This document shows, piece after piece, positions 15,000 to 24,449 of a stretch of DNA of 64,000 bases. Origin of the DNA: an uncultured Ruminococcus sp. (lineage in GTDB: Bacteria; Bacillota; Clostridia; Oscillospirales; Ruminococcaceae); assembly GCA_900545285.1 (NCBI GenBank), contig UQYK01000002.1:48982-112981 (forward strand), in the 5' to 3' direction. The translations under genes and the position numbers were made by a program. Within the stretch, counting starts at the first letter, position 1; each line of letters opens with the position of its first letter. The notes beneath the pieces are model-generated. The model was not told where the DNA came from. It saw only the letters and a program-made list of their open reading frames with translations, and made no database searches.

Positions 15000-16586
15000 A
15001 TGCAGGAAGTAAGCTTGGCAGTCGCACTTGTGCTGTGTCTGTTCGGCCTGTTGATCGGTGCCGGCATTGCAGGCTTTCTCTGTTACCGCAAAGGCGTATC
15101 TGCCGGCGCAGAACAGCGGAAGCAGCAGGCAGAAGCAGCCATTGGCTCTGCTGAAAAGGAAGCCGGGCGCATTCTGGAAGATGCGAAGAAAGAAGCAGAC
15201 AACCGGAAAAAGGGTGCCCTGGTAGAAGCAAAAGACGAAATCTATAAGCTCCGCTCTGAGGCGGAAAAGGAAATCAAGGACAGACGCTCTGAAATCGGCC
15301 GTCAGGAACGCCGGGTTCAGCAGAAGGAAGAAAATCTGGACAAAAAGACGGATAACCTGGAGCGAAAGGAAGAGTCTCTGAAACGCAAGCTGCGGAACGC
15401 AGACGAAAAGCTGTCGGAAGCAGAAGCTGTAAAGGAAAGCCAGATGAAAAAGCTGGAAGAAATCTCCGGCTTCACACAGGATCAGGCAAAGGAATACATT
15501 TTGAGCGCACTGGACGAAGATCTGGTACACGAAAAAGCCGTTAAGATCTCCTACTATGAGCAGCAGCTCAAAGATGAGTGCGAAGAAAAGGCACGAAGCT
15601 ATATCTCCCTGGCAATCGCAAAATGTGCCGCAGATCAGGTTTCTGAAACCGCTGTTTCTGTTGTTGCGCTGCCCAATGACGAGATGAAGGGACGGATTAT
15701 CGGCCGGGAAGGCAGAAACATCCGTACACTGGAAACCCTCACCGGCGTAGATATCATCATCGATGACACACCGGAAGCCATTGCCCTGTCCTGCTTTGAC
15801 CATGTTCGCCGGGAGGTTGCCCGGATCGCACTGGAAAAGCTGATTGCAGACGGCCGGATTCACCCGACCAAGATCGAAGAAATGGTGGAAAAGGCACGGC
15901 GCGAGGTAGAACACCGCATCCGTCAGGAAGGCGAACGCGCAGTTCTGGAAACCAATGTACACGGCCTGAACAACGAACTGATCAAGCTGCTGGGGCGGCT
16001 CTACTACCGTACCAGCTACCGCCAGAATGTCCTGGCACACTCTATCGAGGTTTCCAAGCTCAGCGGTGTGCTGGCTTCTGAACTGGGCGTAGATGCCAAT
16101 CTGGCACGCCGTGCCGGCCTGCTCCACGATATCGGTAAGGCGCTGACCGCCGAAATCGAAGGCTCTCACGTACAGATCGGTGTGGATGTCTGCCGGAAAT
16201 ACAATGAGAACAACGAGGTTATTCACGCCATTGAAGCGCACCATAATGACGTGGAACCCAAAACCGCGATTGCATGTATCGTACAGGCTGCGGATGCAAT
16301 TTCTGCCGCACGGCCGGCTGCCCGCAGTGAAAACTATGAAAACTACATCAAGCGGCTTCAGAAGCTGGAAAGCATCTGTGCCTCCTATGAAGGCGTTGAA
16401 AAGTGCTATGCACTCCAGGCTGGCCGTGAAATCCGTGTCATGGTTGTACCGGAAGTTATCAACGATGAAAAAATGGTATTGGTGGCACGGCAGATTGCAA
16501 AGCAGATCGAATCCGAAATGGACTATCCGGGACAGATCAAGGTAAATCTGATCCGGGAAAGCCGCGTAGTCGATTATGCGAAATAA
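15000..16586 (+). CDS. rny: Ribonuclease Y
   Basis: The 528-residue protein has the full RNase Y order: an N-terminal membrane helix (about 5-27), a long charged coiled coil (about 30-200), a KH domain ([15 protein letters not shown], about 215-280) and an HD domain with the HDIGKA metal motif (near residue 377). It is the membrane-bound endoribonuclease that starts mRNA decay in many Bacillota. AAGGAGG lies 12 bases before the ATG; an in-frame TTG at 14988 abuts the SD and is unlikely. The long leader suggests feedback or other post-transcriptional control. Confidence 0.96.
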   Translation: MQEVSLAVALVLCLFGLLIGAGIAGFLCYRKGVSAGAEQRKQQAEAAIGSAEKEAGRILEDAKKEADNRKKGALVEAKDEIYKLRSEAEKEIKDRRSEIGRQERRVQQKEENLDKKTDNLERKEESLKRKLRNADEKLSEAEAVKESQMKKLEEISGFTQDQAKEYILSALDEDLVHEKAVKISYYEQQLKDECEEKARSYISLAIAKCAADQVSETAVSVVALPNDEMKGRIIGREGRNIRTLETLTGVDIIIDDTPEAIALSCFDHVRREVARIALEKLIADGRIHPTKIEEMVEKARREVEHRIRQEGERAVLETNVHGLNNELIKLLGRLYYRTSYRQNVLAHSIEVSKLSGVLASELGVDANLARRAGLLHDIGKALTAEIEGSHVQIGVDVCRKYNENNEVIHAIEAHHNDVEPKTAIACIVQAADAISAARPAARSENYENYIKRLQKLESICASYEGVEKCYALQAGREIRVMVVPEVINDEKMVLVARQIAKQIESEMDYPGQIKVNLIRESRVVDYAK

Positions 16587-16610
16587 AACAAGCTATCCTT
16601 TTAAAAAATA

Positions 16611-16651
16611 GCAAAAACGCTGTACAGTTTATTTCTGTACAGCGTTTTTGC
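16611..16651 (+). terminator. Bidirectional terminator after rny
   Basis: GCAAAAACGCTGTACAG and CTGTACAGCGTTTTTGC flank seven bases; it also serves the leftward anti-sigma gene. Confidence 0.92.
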
Positions 16652-16669
16652 TATAGGCTTTTGTCAGAT

Positions 16670-17194
16670 TTACTGCTCTGCATCCGGTACATTCTGTTCG
16701 ATTTCCAGTCCCGTATTTCCGGTGCTGTCTCCGCCTGAATCCCCAGACGAAATGGAAATACTGCCGTCTCCGTCACCCTCTGCTTCCACAGAAACGGAAT
16801 CCTTTCCTTCCCTCACCAGATAGTCGCTTCCGTCGCCGTCTTTCGGCAGGATGTGGTATACCCTGGTGTCCGGATCGTCAGTTTCTTCCGGCCGCAGCTC
16901 ATACGCTGCCTCTTTTCCCTGAATTGTCAGCTTGATTTTCGTCAGGATTGCACCGTCTGTAGCCGCATTTGCGGTAATCAGGGAAGCCGCTCCGATTCCG
17001 ATGACTGCGGCTGCAAAGAAAATCGGGCGAAATCTGCGGCGAAGTTTTGGTTTTTGTATCATAGTGGGTTCCTCCTCTTTGGCTTGCTTTAACAGCTGTT
17101 CTGAGACTTTCTTCTGTATGCGTTCTGTCCGTGCACGATCTTCCTCCAGATGCAGCGGACAAATGTGCGTAATCCATTCCTCATGCTTCTGCAT
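16670..17194 (-). CDS. Single-pass membrane protein, probable anti-sigma factor
   Basis: The 174-residue frame starts at an ATG inside the last codons of the ECF sigma gene (14-base overlap), a layout typical of translationally coupled anti-sigma factors. Residues 1-55 are charged and cytoplasmic and contain HICPLH, a possible metal site. One membrane helix (FFAAAVIGIGAASLITANAA) follows, then an acidic, Gly/Ser/Asp-rich external tail of about 95 residues. No standard anti-sigma domain is certain, so the role rests mainly on position and topology. Confidence 0.7.
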   Translation of the reverse strand: MQKHEEWITHICPLHLEEDRARTERIQKKVSEQLLKQAKEEEPTMIQKPKLRRRFRPIFFAAAVIGIGAASLITANAATDGAILTKIKLTIQGKEAAYELRPEETDDPDTRVYHILPKDGDGSDYLVREGKDSVSVEAEGDGDGSISISSGDSGGDSTGNTGLEIEQNVPDAEQ

Positions 17195-17741
17195 ATTGAT
17201 ACCCTCCTGCAATCATCATATTCCGGAGCTTTCCGCGGCTGCGGTGCAGCCGTACCCGAACAGCTGCATCGGTCAGATGCAGTGCCTTTGCAATTTCCGA
17301 GGTTTTTTCTCCGTAAAAATAAAAGCGAATCACAATTTCCTGCTCCGGATGCGGCAGCTGGTTTAAGCTGGCGTACAGCCCGGAAACCGTCTCCATATGC
17401 TCTGCCTCTGCGCAGAGATCCTTGGAATCCGCCAGTGTCAGATCTTCAAAGGACTGCCGCACCGGCGGATTTTTTCCCATTGCCCGAAAGCGGTTTTTGA
17501 TGCTGTTCCGGGCAATGGCCGCCAGATAGGGCGACAGCGGTGCATCTTCCTGCAAGCGCGCCCGGCTCTGCCACAGCCGCAAAAACACATCGGATGTAAT
17601 CTCTTCCATATCCTCCGGTGTCAGCTTTCCCCGAGAAAAATTCCGGACAATGGTGTAGACATACCCGGTATAGCGATCAATTATCGCTTCCAGCGCCTGC
17701 GCATCTCCGCTTTGCAGCTGCTTTGTCCATTCCTCTTTCAT
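17181..17741 (-). CDS. ECF-type RNA polymerase sigma factor
   Basis: The 186-residue protein has sigma region 2 (ALEAIIDRYTGYVYTIVRNF; DVFLRLWQSR) and region 4 (LPHPEQEIVIRFYFYGEKTS; VRVRLHRSRGKLR). It would direct RNA polymerase to a small regulon, held inactive by the overlapping membrane protein. A GAGGTGATC site precedes the ATG. It is adjacent to the GH3 glycosidase gene in the same orientation but separated by a terminator. Confidence 0.93.
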   Translation of the reverse strand: MKEEWTKQLQSGDAQALEAIIDRYTGYVYTIVRNFSRGKLTPEDMEEITSDVFLRLWQSRARLQEDAPLSPYLAAIARNSIKNRFRAMGKNPPVRQSFEDLTLADSKDLCAEAEHMETVSGLYASLNQLPHPEQEIVIRFYFYGEKTSEIAKALHLTDAAVRVRLHRSRGKLRNMMIAGGYQYAEA

Positions 17742-17918
17742 CGTTACAGATCACCTCGCATAATTTTGTCTTTGGAATATTCCCCAGCAGCAGAACTGTG
17801 TACGCGTATCACAACAGGAAAAGCCCCTGCAATCCGAACTGGTTTCGGCATTTTTCTGCACTGCTATACTCATATACACCGATGCGCGCAAAATGTTACA
17901 CCAAAACAAAAAAGAGAA

Positions 17919-17946
17919 TGGCCGCACGGTGCCATTCTCCTTTTAC
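17919..17946 (-). terminator. Terminator after the GH3 gene
   Basis: GAGAATGGC and GCCATTCTC flank seven bases; on the minus strand a T run follows. A second imperfect hairpin (GAGCCTGTCTCC / GGGAACACGCTC) lies at 17957-17991. Confidence 0.85.
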
Positions 17947-18007
17947 CAAACTCCTTAGAGCCTGTCTCCAAACATTTTTTGGGAACACGCTCCAGCATAT
18001 CCTTATG

Positions 18008-20797
18008 TTATCCCAGCTGAATCCGATACAGGCTTGCCATGCCCTGTACCACCAGGCGCAGATCCGCAGTGCCAGTATAGGGTTTTAAGTCGAGGGTATA
18101 CCGGCAGAAATCATCCGGGCAGCCGGACGGCCGGATCTTCGTTTCTCCCAGCAGAGTTTCTCCGGCATAAATCTGCACTGTGGCTTCCAGACACGGCGCA
18201 GCCGCCCACAGTTCCCCTTTGGTATACCCCTGAAAGGCCGCCTTTGCAAAGCAAAACGTGCCGCCCCAGTCATTGGTACAGCCGTACCAGTCATTTTGTT
18301 TCTTGGAGAACCACAGGTGCGTCTCCATTCCGGACTTGGCATCATAATTTTTCACCAATGTGGGCAAAGAAAGGTCGCGCAGCGGAATTTCTTCTCCCGG
18401 CACCATCTGTTCCAGTTCCAGACGAATATCCGCCGAAGAGGCACCTGCGCCAAACCAGTAATCTCCCTGCTCCACCAGCATTTTTTCCTGTGTCACATCA
18501 TAGCATTCCAGCGCGTACCATGGCACAAAAATGGTTACCGGAACGCTGTCTCCGGCCGGAACCGGCACACGCTGAAAACCGCAGAGCTGCCGCCGCGGCC
18601 GCTTCATCCGGGAGTGCAGAGCACGGGTGTACAGCTGTACTACTTCGTCCCCATCACGCTCTGAAGTGTTTTCTACAGTCAGATGGAACAGCAGCCCTTC
18701 CTTTTTCACCTCTGCCGTAAAATCCCGATAGGCAAAGCTGGAATAGGACAGGCCGTGCCCGAAGGGATACAAGGGCTTTACCGTATCGTATAAGTAGGTA
18801 CGCTCTGCCTCTATGATGTCATACTCCATGATGTCCGGCAAATCCTGTGCCGTCCGGTACCAGGTGATGGGACACCGCGCCGCCGGATTGTTTCCGCCCA
18901 GGAGAGTCTCTGCCACAGCATTGCCCAGTTCCGGCCCGGCATGCGTAGTGTAGAGAATGGAAGGTACCAGCTGCTGCGCCTCTTCCAATGCATAGGGATA
19001 ACTGGAAACCACCACCAGAACTGTCTGAGGATTTGCCTGCTGTACCGCGCGCAGCAGCGCCTTTTCATGTGCTGGTAGTTCCAGATTCGGCCGGTCATAG
19101 CACTCCCGCGCCACCTGCATAGGATGATTTCCCAGGCACAAAACAACCACATCTGCTTCTGCTGCCAGTTTTGCGGCACGGGAAATGCCGTCCTCCAGCA
19201 CCTCTACCTCAAACAGCCGTTCCGGAGACGGACGACCACCGGAAACGGCGCGCAGTGTTCCGTCCTCCTGCATGGTGACATGCATCGGCTGGTCATGCCA
19301 ACTGTGAAACAGCATGTGCTTTCCATACGGCTCCGGCCGCAGCCACTCCCGGATGAACCATTCATAGGGGGTCTCACTGGAAGCCCGGTAAACGCCATCT
19401 TCGGTTACATAGCGGCCATTCCAGCAGGAACGAAGGTTCACGCTGCCGAAATCCCAGTCATGGTACTGAAACCGTTCCTTCTCTCCCGGCGTTTCCGCGG
19501 AAAAGCGCACTGTGCCGTCTGCTTCTACTGAGGCATATGCCCCATTCTGCACCGAGCGCAGCCCTACAACGTCATAGCCGTCATCCCACAGCACCTGGTC
19601 TTCTCCCAGGAGCTGCCGCAGGCCGTCCAGCACAGAAACATGATAGGAGGGCACCCCGGTATACCAATCCCGGTAGTTTTCATCTCCCAGCGGGCCAATC
19701 ACCGCCACCTTCTGCCCCTTTTTCAGAGAAAGGGGCAGAAGTCCTTCGTTGTGCAGCAAGCACATCTGTTCCATTGCGGCACACTGATTCACAGCACGGT
19801 GCACCGGTGTGTCCGTCTCCGCCGGTTCTGTGCAATATGGGCAGGCATCCCCGTCAAATTCGCCCAACCGAAAACGCCCCAGAAGAGCATTTCCTACCGC
19901 CCTGTCGATCTCCGCTTCTGTAATGAGACCTCGTTTCAGCGCGTCTCGTGCCGCGGCAGCTACCATTTCTTCTCCATCTGTCATAATGTCACAGCCGCTT
20001 TTCAGGCAGGCCGCCAGGGCTTCTCCGTGAGTTGCATGGGAACGATGCGCCAGCACATTCTGGGAGAAATCCGTCCCGTCTGTCACCACAAAGCCTAGCT
20101 TCCACTGGTCTTTGACCACGTGCTGCAAGTCCGGATTCATACAAGCCGGAACGCCGGCCAGCTCATTATATGCCGTCATCATGGAGTCCGCACCACCCCG
20201 GACGATAGATGCTTCAAATGCCCGGTAATAGTATTCGTGCAGTGTGCGCGGCGTAATATTGGAGGAGCTGCTCCCCCGATTCTTTTCGTTGTTATTGGCG
20301 CAAAAATGCTTTAAGGTGGGAATGGTACGGCGATAAACCGGATCTTCGCCGGCCAGTCCCTGGGTATAGGCAGTGGTCATCTCGCCGATGAGAAACGGGT
20401 CTTCACCGTATCCCTCTTCGGTTCTGCCCCAGCGCGGATCCCGTTCCGGATCTACCGTAGGCCCCCAGACCATGAGATGGCTCTTGGGATCCTTCCGCTG
20501 ATAATACCGGGCTTCTTCCCCGGCGATCTCTCCCAATTGGAGCATCAGCGCCGGATCAAAGGTAGAGGCCAGGCCGATGGGCTGAGGGAAAACAGTAGAA
20601 ACCGTTTCCGGCTCCCGTCCTACATAGCCTCTTGCAATCTCCTGTCCGATATACCATTCGCCTATTCCTAAGCGCTCCACCGGCATCTGATGGGTCGAAA
20701 GCATGTAGATCTTTTCTTCCAGGGTAAGACGGCGCAGCAAATCGGCCACCCGTTCTTCCATGGAAAGCGTCATATCTTGAAATGGGTATTTCTGCAT
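18008..20797 (-). CDS. GH3 family beta-glycosidase with inserted beta-trefoil-like domain
   Basis: The 929-residue protein starts at an ATG after AAAGGATTTG and lacks a signal peptide, so it is likely cytoplasmic. The GH3 barrel (about 40-310) has GPTVDPERDPRWGR, KHFCANNNE and GFVVTDGTDF, whose first Asp is the expected nucleophile. The GH3 C domain follows (about 350-660), interrupted at about 425-530 by a stretch resembling fascin-type beta-trefoil repeats (CWNGRYVTEDGVYRASSE; MHVTMQEDGTLRAVSGG). A fibronectin-III-like region (about 690-790) and a C-terminal CBM-like region end it. Family members are beta-glucosidases or beta-xylosidases; which one cannot be told. Confidence 0.9.
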   Translation of the reverse strand: MQKYPFQDMTLSMEERVADLLRRLTLEEKIYMLSTHQMPVERLGIGEWYIGQEIARGYVGREPETVSTVFPQPIGLASTFDPALMLQLGEIAGEEARYYQRKDPKSHLMVWGPTVDPERDPRWGRTEEGYGEDPFLIGEMTTAYTQGLAGEDPVYRRTIPTLKHFCANNNEKNRGSSSSNITPRTLHEYYYRAFEASIVRGGADSMMTAYNELAGVPACMNPDLQHVVKDQWKLGFVVTDGTDFSQNVLAHRSHATHGEALAACLKSGCDIMTDGEEMVAAAARDALKRGLITEAEIDRAVGNALLGRFRLGEFDGDACPYCTEPAETDTPVHRAVNQCAAMEQMCLLHNEGLLPLSLKKGQKVAVIGPLGDENYRDWYTGVPSYHVSVLDGLRQLLGEDQVLWDDGYDVVGLRSVQNGAYASVEADGTVRFSAETPGEKERFQYHDWDFGSVNLRSCWNGRYVTEDGVYRASSETPYEWFIREWLRPEPYGKHMLFHSWHDQPMHVTMQEDGTLRAVSGGRPSPERLFEVEVLEDGISRAAKLAAEADVVVLCLGNHPMQVARECYDRPNLELPAHEKALLRAVQQANPQTVLVVVSSYPYALEEAQQLVPSILYTTHAGPELGNAVAETLLGGNNPAARCPITWYRTAQDLPDIMEYDIIEAERTYLYDTVKPLYPFGHGLSYSSFAYRDFTAEVKKEGLLFHLTVENTSERDGDEVVQLYTRALHSRMKRPRRQLCGFQRVPVPAGDSVPVTIFVPWYALECYDVTQEKMLVEQGDYWFGAGASSADIRLELEQMVPGEEIPLRDLSLPTLVKNYDAKSGMETHLWFSKKQNDWYGCTNDWGGTFCFAKAAFQGYTKGELWAAAPCLEATVQIYAGETLLGETKIRPSGCPDDFCRYTLDLKPYTGTADLRLVVQGMASLYRIQLG

Positions 20798-20856
20798 AAC
20801 AAATCCTTTCCCGGCATACTGCCGTTTCCTCAGGCGCTTTTTGCAGCGTCTTTAAA

Positions 20857-20902
20857 AAATTCCGGAAGTTCAAGAAACCCGTTCTACGAGAACTTCCGGG
20901 AA
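20857..20902 (-). terminator. Terminator after tadA
   Basis: TTCCGGAAGTTC and GAACTTCCGGGAA flank an 18-base loop; the minus strand continues into a T run. Confidence 0.8.
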
Positions 20903-20963
20903 AATTGTTGTATTTCAAACGAAACACGTCTGCACCATCCGGTCTATCCGGAAAGACAAACTC

Positions 20964-21452
20964 TTATTTTTGCTGTGCCTGCTTCTTTTTGGCGCGGAGC
21001 ATCCGGAAAAAGTTCGTCAGCTTTCCGGCGCATTCTGCCTGGAGCAGTCCCTCATAAACCTCCGGCTTCCAATGATAGGGCAACGCGAACATTTCTTCCA
21101 TAGAACGCACCGCGCCGCCCTTGGGATCCCGTGTGCCGAACACAACCTGATCCAGACGCGCATGCAAAATTGCACCGGCGCACATGGGACACGGTTCCAG
21201 CGTCACATACAAAACACTGTCCAGAAGCCGCCAGCCGCCTAAGGTACGGCTCGCCTGATCAATGGCCATGATCTCAGCATGTGCCAGGGGCGAACGGTCT
21301 GTCTCCCGGCGGTTATAGCCCTCTCCGATAATCCGGCCGGTGGGCTTGTGGACAATCACTGCGCCTACCGGAACTTCCTCCAGGGCGGCGGCCTCGTCTG
21401 CCAGCTCCAGCGCACGCTGCATCATTGCCGGATCCGGAATAAATTCTGTCAT
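20964..21452 (-). CDS. tadA: tRNA-specific adenosine deaminase
   Basis: The 162-residue protein has the zinc deaminase motifs HAE (58-60, with Glu60 the proton shuttle) and PCPMCAGA. It converts A34 to inosine in tRNA-Arg(ACG). It begins directly after the stop of the upstream CPBP-like gene (no gap), so the two are probably co-translated. Confidence 0.95.
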   Translation of the reverse strand: MTEFIPDPAMMQRALELADEAAALEEVPVGAVIVHKPTGRIIGEGYNRRETDRSPLAHAEIMAIDQASRTLGGWRLLDSVLYVTLEPCPMCAGAILHARLDQVVFGTRDPKGGAVRSMEEMFALPYHWKPEVYEGLLQAECAGKLTNFFRMLRAKKKQAQQK

Positions 21453-22622
21453 TTAAAGGATCACCTCAATCACCATGAGCAGTGCACACAGGAAAAAGAT
21501 AATTGCCAGCGGCCCCATATGGAACAACAGCCGAATGCGTTCTTTTCCTGAAATGTAATGCTTCTGGGGCATCAGCGCCGGATTCTGCTTGGATGGACGA
21601 ATCAGCAGCAGACAGCCCAAAATTCCGATCAGTAAAATTCCCAGCATCATCAGCAGGCGATAGGAATACAACACCTGATTTGGCCAGATTTCCATAATGA
21701 AGAACAAAAACAGCAGCAAATGATACAGAATTCGGTTCAGAATCGGTACCAACAGCGAACCGCTCCGAATTACAGAAATGCCGCTTACAATGGCAAATGT
21801 CAGTTCCATCAGCGCCGTGACATAGCTGGGTGTCATGCAGACCGCCATAAAGGCTGTCAGTATAATCGCATGCCAGTCTCCAAACTGCCGCAGCACATGC
21901 AGCATATCGCCATGAATCAACACTTCCTGCATCACGCAAACCATGAGCAGTTCAAACAACAGATAGATGATCTGATAGGAATGATCCATGTAGGAAACGG
22001 TATAATAGGCCGAACCCAGTGTGCTGGTGCGCAGAACATTTATCGGCGAAAACAGCAGCCACACATTGGCCACGGCAAACACCACCAGCGTGACAAAGGT
22101 AGAAATGGGCACATCCCTGGGCACCACTGGTTTCAGATGATACGCCACCTGCCGGGGCATCCGGAAGGAACGCCGGAAAATACAGATGGGCACCAGGTAT
22201 TTCAGCAGGGTTTTCAGCATCAAAATAACCAATACTACCATCTGATCGCCGTATACTGTCCCGTCACTGTAGCAATAGCTGACATCCACGCCCAGCAAAT
22301 GCACCAGGCTCATCAAAATAGCCGGCAGCAGATGTTCAATCAGCAGGTAAAACAGCATCCCAATTCCGATAATCATATTGATTCGAATCATGGCACGCCG
22401 CTCTTCTGCGGCAGGATCCTGTGCGTGATAGCCTACACCTTCCACATAGACGGCCTCTCCCTCCCGCTTACGGCAGCGAAAGGCATATTCATTTTTTTCA
22501 TTGTTTCGCCAGGCGCGAAACGCCTTGTTATATTCTGGTGAAATAATACTGTAATTGGAATCCGCCACAACATCTACGGTTTTGTTCCGGACAGGTTCTT
22601 CCTTTTTTCCCTTTTTCTCCAT
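21453..22622 (-). CDS. CPBP-like multi-pass membrane protein with degenerate motif
   Basis: The ATG at 22622 (AAGGGG upstream) gives 389 residues; a GTG at 22634 would add four. About 85 charged cytoplasmic residues precede eight or so membrane helices. QEVLIHGDMLHVLRQFGDW resembles the CPBP/Abi EExxxR motif but lacks the paired glutamates and the arginine, so metalloprotease activity is doubtful. Its role is unknown; it abuts tadA and has an inverted repeat with a DnaA-box match in its leader. Confidence 0.75.
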   Translation of the reverse strand: MEKKGKKEEPVRNKTVDVVADSNYSIISPEYNKAFRAWRNNEKNEYAFRCRKREGEAVYVEGVGYHAQDPAAEERRAMIRINMIIGIGMLFYLLIEHLLPAILMSLVHLLGVDVSYCYSDGTVYGDQMVVLVILMLKTLLKYLVPICIFRRSFRMPRQVAYHLKPVVPRDVPISTFVTLVVFAVANVWLLFSPINVLRTSTLGSAYYTVSYMDHSYQIIYLLFELLMVCVMQEVLIHGDMLHVLRQFGDWHAIILTAFMAVCMTPSYVTALMELTFAIVSGISVIRSGSLLVPILNRILYHLLLFLFFIMEIWPNQVLYSYRLLMMLGILLIGILGCLLLIRPSKQNPALMPQKHYISGKERIRLLFHMGPLAIIFFLCALLMVIEVIL

Positions 22623-22725
22623 CTTGCTGCGCACCCCTTAATATGTGTCTCTCAAAGATCAATCTCTTTTTTTGTTTCAATTTCTCGTTTTGACTGATCT
22701 GGCAACGGACACTACTGCTGCTTTC

Positions 22726-22750
22726 ACCTGTGGTAAATTTATCCACAGGT
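22726..22750. promoter_or_regulatory. Inverted repeat containing a perfect DnaA-box sequence
   Basis: ACCTGTGG (22726-22733) and CCACAGGT (22743-22750) are inverted copies 9 bases apart; the right half includes TTATCCACA (22739-22747), the strict DnaA-box sequence. It lies in the 5' leader of the CPBP-like gene. Confidence 0.5.
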
Positions 22751-22962
22751 ATTTTCAGACAAATTCTTTTTTTCTACTTTTCTTTAATTATACCATACTG
22801 CAATCCCATTTGCTTTAGTGAAGCTGGAATATTATTTCAGCGTTTTTTGAACGAATTTCCGGATATCGTTGCGGAAGACAAATATAATAACAAATACATC
22901 TAAAAAGACTAAACTGACTGCATTTTTTCGCGTTCTGTCCACCTGACTGAAAAAGATACCAG

Positions 22963-22991
22963 TTGACCTTTTTCCGCTTTTTTGTTATAAT
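22963..22991 (+). promoter_or_regulatory. Promoter of the glycosyltransferase gene
   Basis: TTGACC (22963-22968) and TATAAT (22986-22991) with 17 bp between. Confidence 0.85.
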
Positions 22992-23098
22992 AGGTAGAGT
23001 GTCACGGCAGAAGAAACCACATGGTTTTTTCCGGACACATGTTTGGAACTCAGGCGGCCGCATACGCCGCATACAGAGAGGAGCAGCAGCAACATCCT

Positions 23099-24304
23099 AT
23101 GAAAAAACGAATTGTCATGATCGGCCCGGTTTATCCCTATAAGGGCGGCATTTCTCATTATACAGGTCTGATGGTCAAAAACTTAAAGCAATGCTTTTCT
23201 GTAGATACAGTGTCCTATCAGATGCAGTATCCCAAGCTCCTGTTCAAAAAGGAACAGCGGGACTATCAGAACAAATCCTTTCAGGTAGAGGACGCAGTGT
23301 ACTGGATTCACACAGCGAATCCGTTCAACATCCTGCGCTGCGCCAAAAAAATCCGCGCGCTAAACCCTGACTATGTCATTTTCCAGTGGTGGCACCCCTA
23401 TTTTGCCCCGTGCTACCGTATTTTAGAAGGACGGCTGAAGGGCATTCCCCTTTTGTTTGTCTGCCACAACGTATTTCCTCATGAGCGTTTCCCTATGGAT
23501 CGAAAGCTTACAAAAATGGTACTGAGAAAAGGCTCTGCCTTTATCACCCATTCCAAGATGGATGCAGATGACCTGAAAACCATTGTGTCGGATCCCATCT
23601 ATGAGACAACAGTACTCCCCACCTATAACGCCTTCCGGATTCGCGGCATTTCCAAGGAAGAAGGCCGGACAGAAATCCAGATGGCACCGGAAAAGAAAAT
23701 GCTGTTGTTTTTCGGCCTGATCCGGGAATACAAGGGACTCAAGCACCTCGTCCGGGCAATGCCGGAGATCACCGCCTATGACCCGGAAATCGAGCTTATG
23801 GTCGTAGGCGAATTCGGCAGCGAGGAAGAGCGCGCAGAATATGAGGCACTGATTCAGTCCACCGGCGTTTCCGATCACATTCACTTGATTGGCGGCTACG
23901 TCCCCGATCAGGAAGTGGAGAAGTACTTTGCCGCAGCAGATCTGGTGGTGCTCCCCTATGAATCTGCCACCCAGAGTGCCGTGGCACAGATTGCCTACGG
24001 CTTCGAAAAGCCGGTTATCGTCACCAATGTAGGCGGACTGCCGGAAGTGGTACGGGACGGAAAAACCGGCTATGTAGTAGAACCGAAAAATCCGGCCGCC
24101 ATTGCAGAAGCTGTCATTCGCTATTTCCGGGAAAACCGGGAGGCAGAATTCTCCGCACACGTCCGAGAAGAAGCAGACCGCTACTCCTGGGAGCGCATGA
24201 ACGAAGTGGTCTGCCGTCTGACGCAACGCATTGACCAGAAAAACGGAAATACCGCCGACACTGCGGCAGCAAGCACCGCATCCGCACCTACATACAAAAT
24301 ATAA
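23099..24304 (+). CDS. GT4-type glycosyltransferase
   Basis: From the ATG at 23099 the protein is 401 residues and starts MKKRIVMIGPVYPYKGGISHY, the normal N-terminus of GT-B enzymes. The donor-binding half has FGLIREYKGLKHL, IGGYVPDQEV, LPYESATQSA and GFEKPVIVTNVGGLPEVV. The nearest good ribosome site (GAGAGGAG) is 16 bases upstream, longer than usual; in-frame ATGs at 23021 and 23039 exist but encode atypical extra sequence. It is transcribed alone from a strong promoter and may belong functionally with the glycan genes at 28-35 kb. Confidence 0.88.
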   Translation: MKKRIVMIGPVYPYKGGISHYTGLMVKNLKQCFSVDTVSYQMQYPKLLFKKEQRDYQNKSFQVEDAVYWIHTANPFNILRCAKKIRALNPDYVIFQWWHPYFAPCYRILEGRLKGIPLLFVCHNVFPHERFPMDRKLTKMVLRKGSAFITHSKMDADDLKTIVSDPIYETTVLPTYNAFRIRGISKEEGRTEIQMAPEKKMLLFFGLIREYKGLKHLVRAMPEITAYDPEIELMVVGEFGSEEERAEYEALIQSTGVSDHIHLIGGYVPDQEVEKYFAAADLVVLPYESATQSAVAQIAYGFEKPVIVTNVGGLPEVVRDGKTGYVVEPKNPAAIAEAVIRYFRENREAEFSAHVREEADRYSWERMNEVVCRLTQRIDQKNGNTADTAAASTASAPTYKI

Positions 24305-24319
24305 TATCATTCTTTACAG

Positions 24320-24368
24320 AAAAAAGCCCATATGTTCCATGCTGTAATGCAGGACACATGGGCTTTTT
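24320..24368 (+). terminator. Terminator after the glycosyltransferase gene
   Basis: AAAAAGCCCAT and ATGGGCTTTTT flank about 27 bases. Confidence 0.85.
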
Positions 24369-24449
24369 GCGCGTTTTCAAAATCAAATCTTGCCGGAGCG
24401 CTGCGGACACCTGCCGGGAATACCAGTTGTCACTGATTCCCAGGCATTT

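Noticed and set aside
14462..15067. Minus-strand frame of 201 residues in the rny leader
   Set aside because: Atypical composition, no ribosome site, overlaps the rny start; hairpins explain the region better.
14751..16244. Minus-strand open frame of 497 residues
   Set aside because: Antisense to rny, whose KH and HD motifs are clear.
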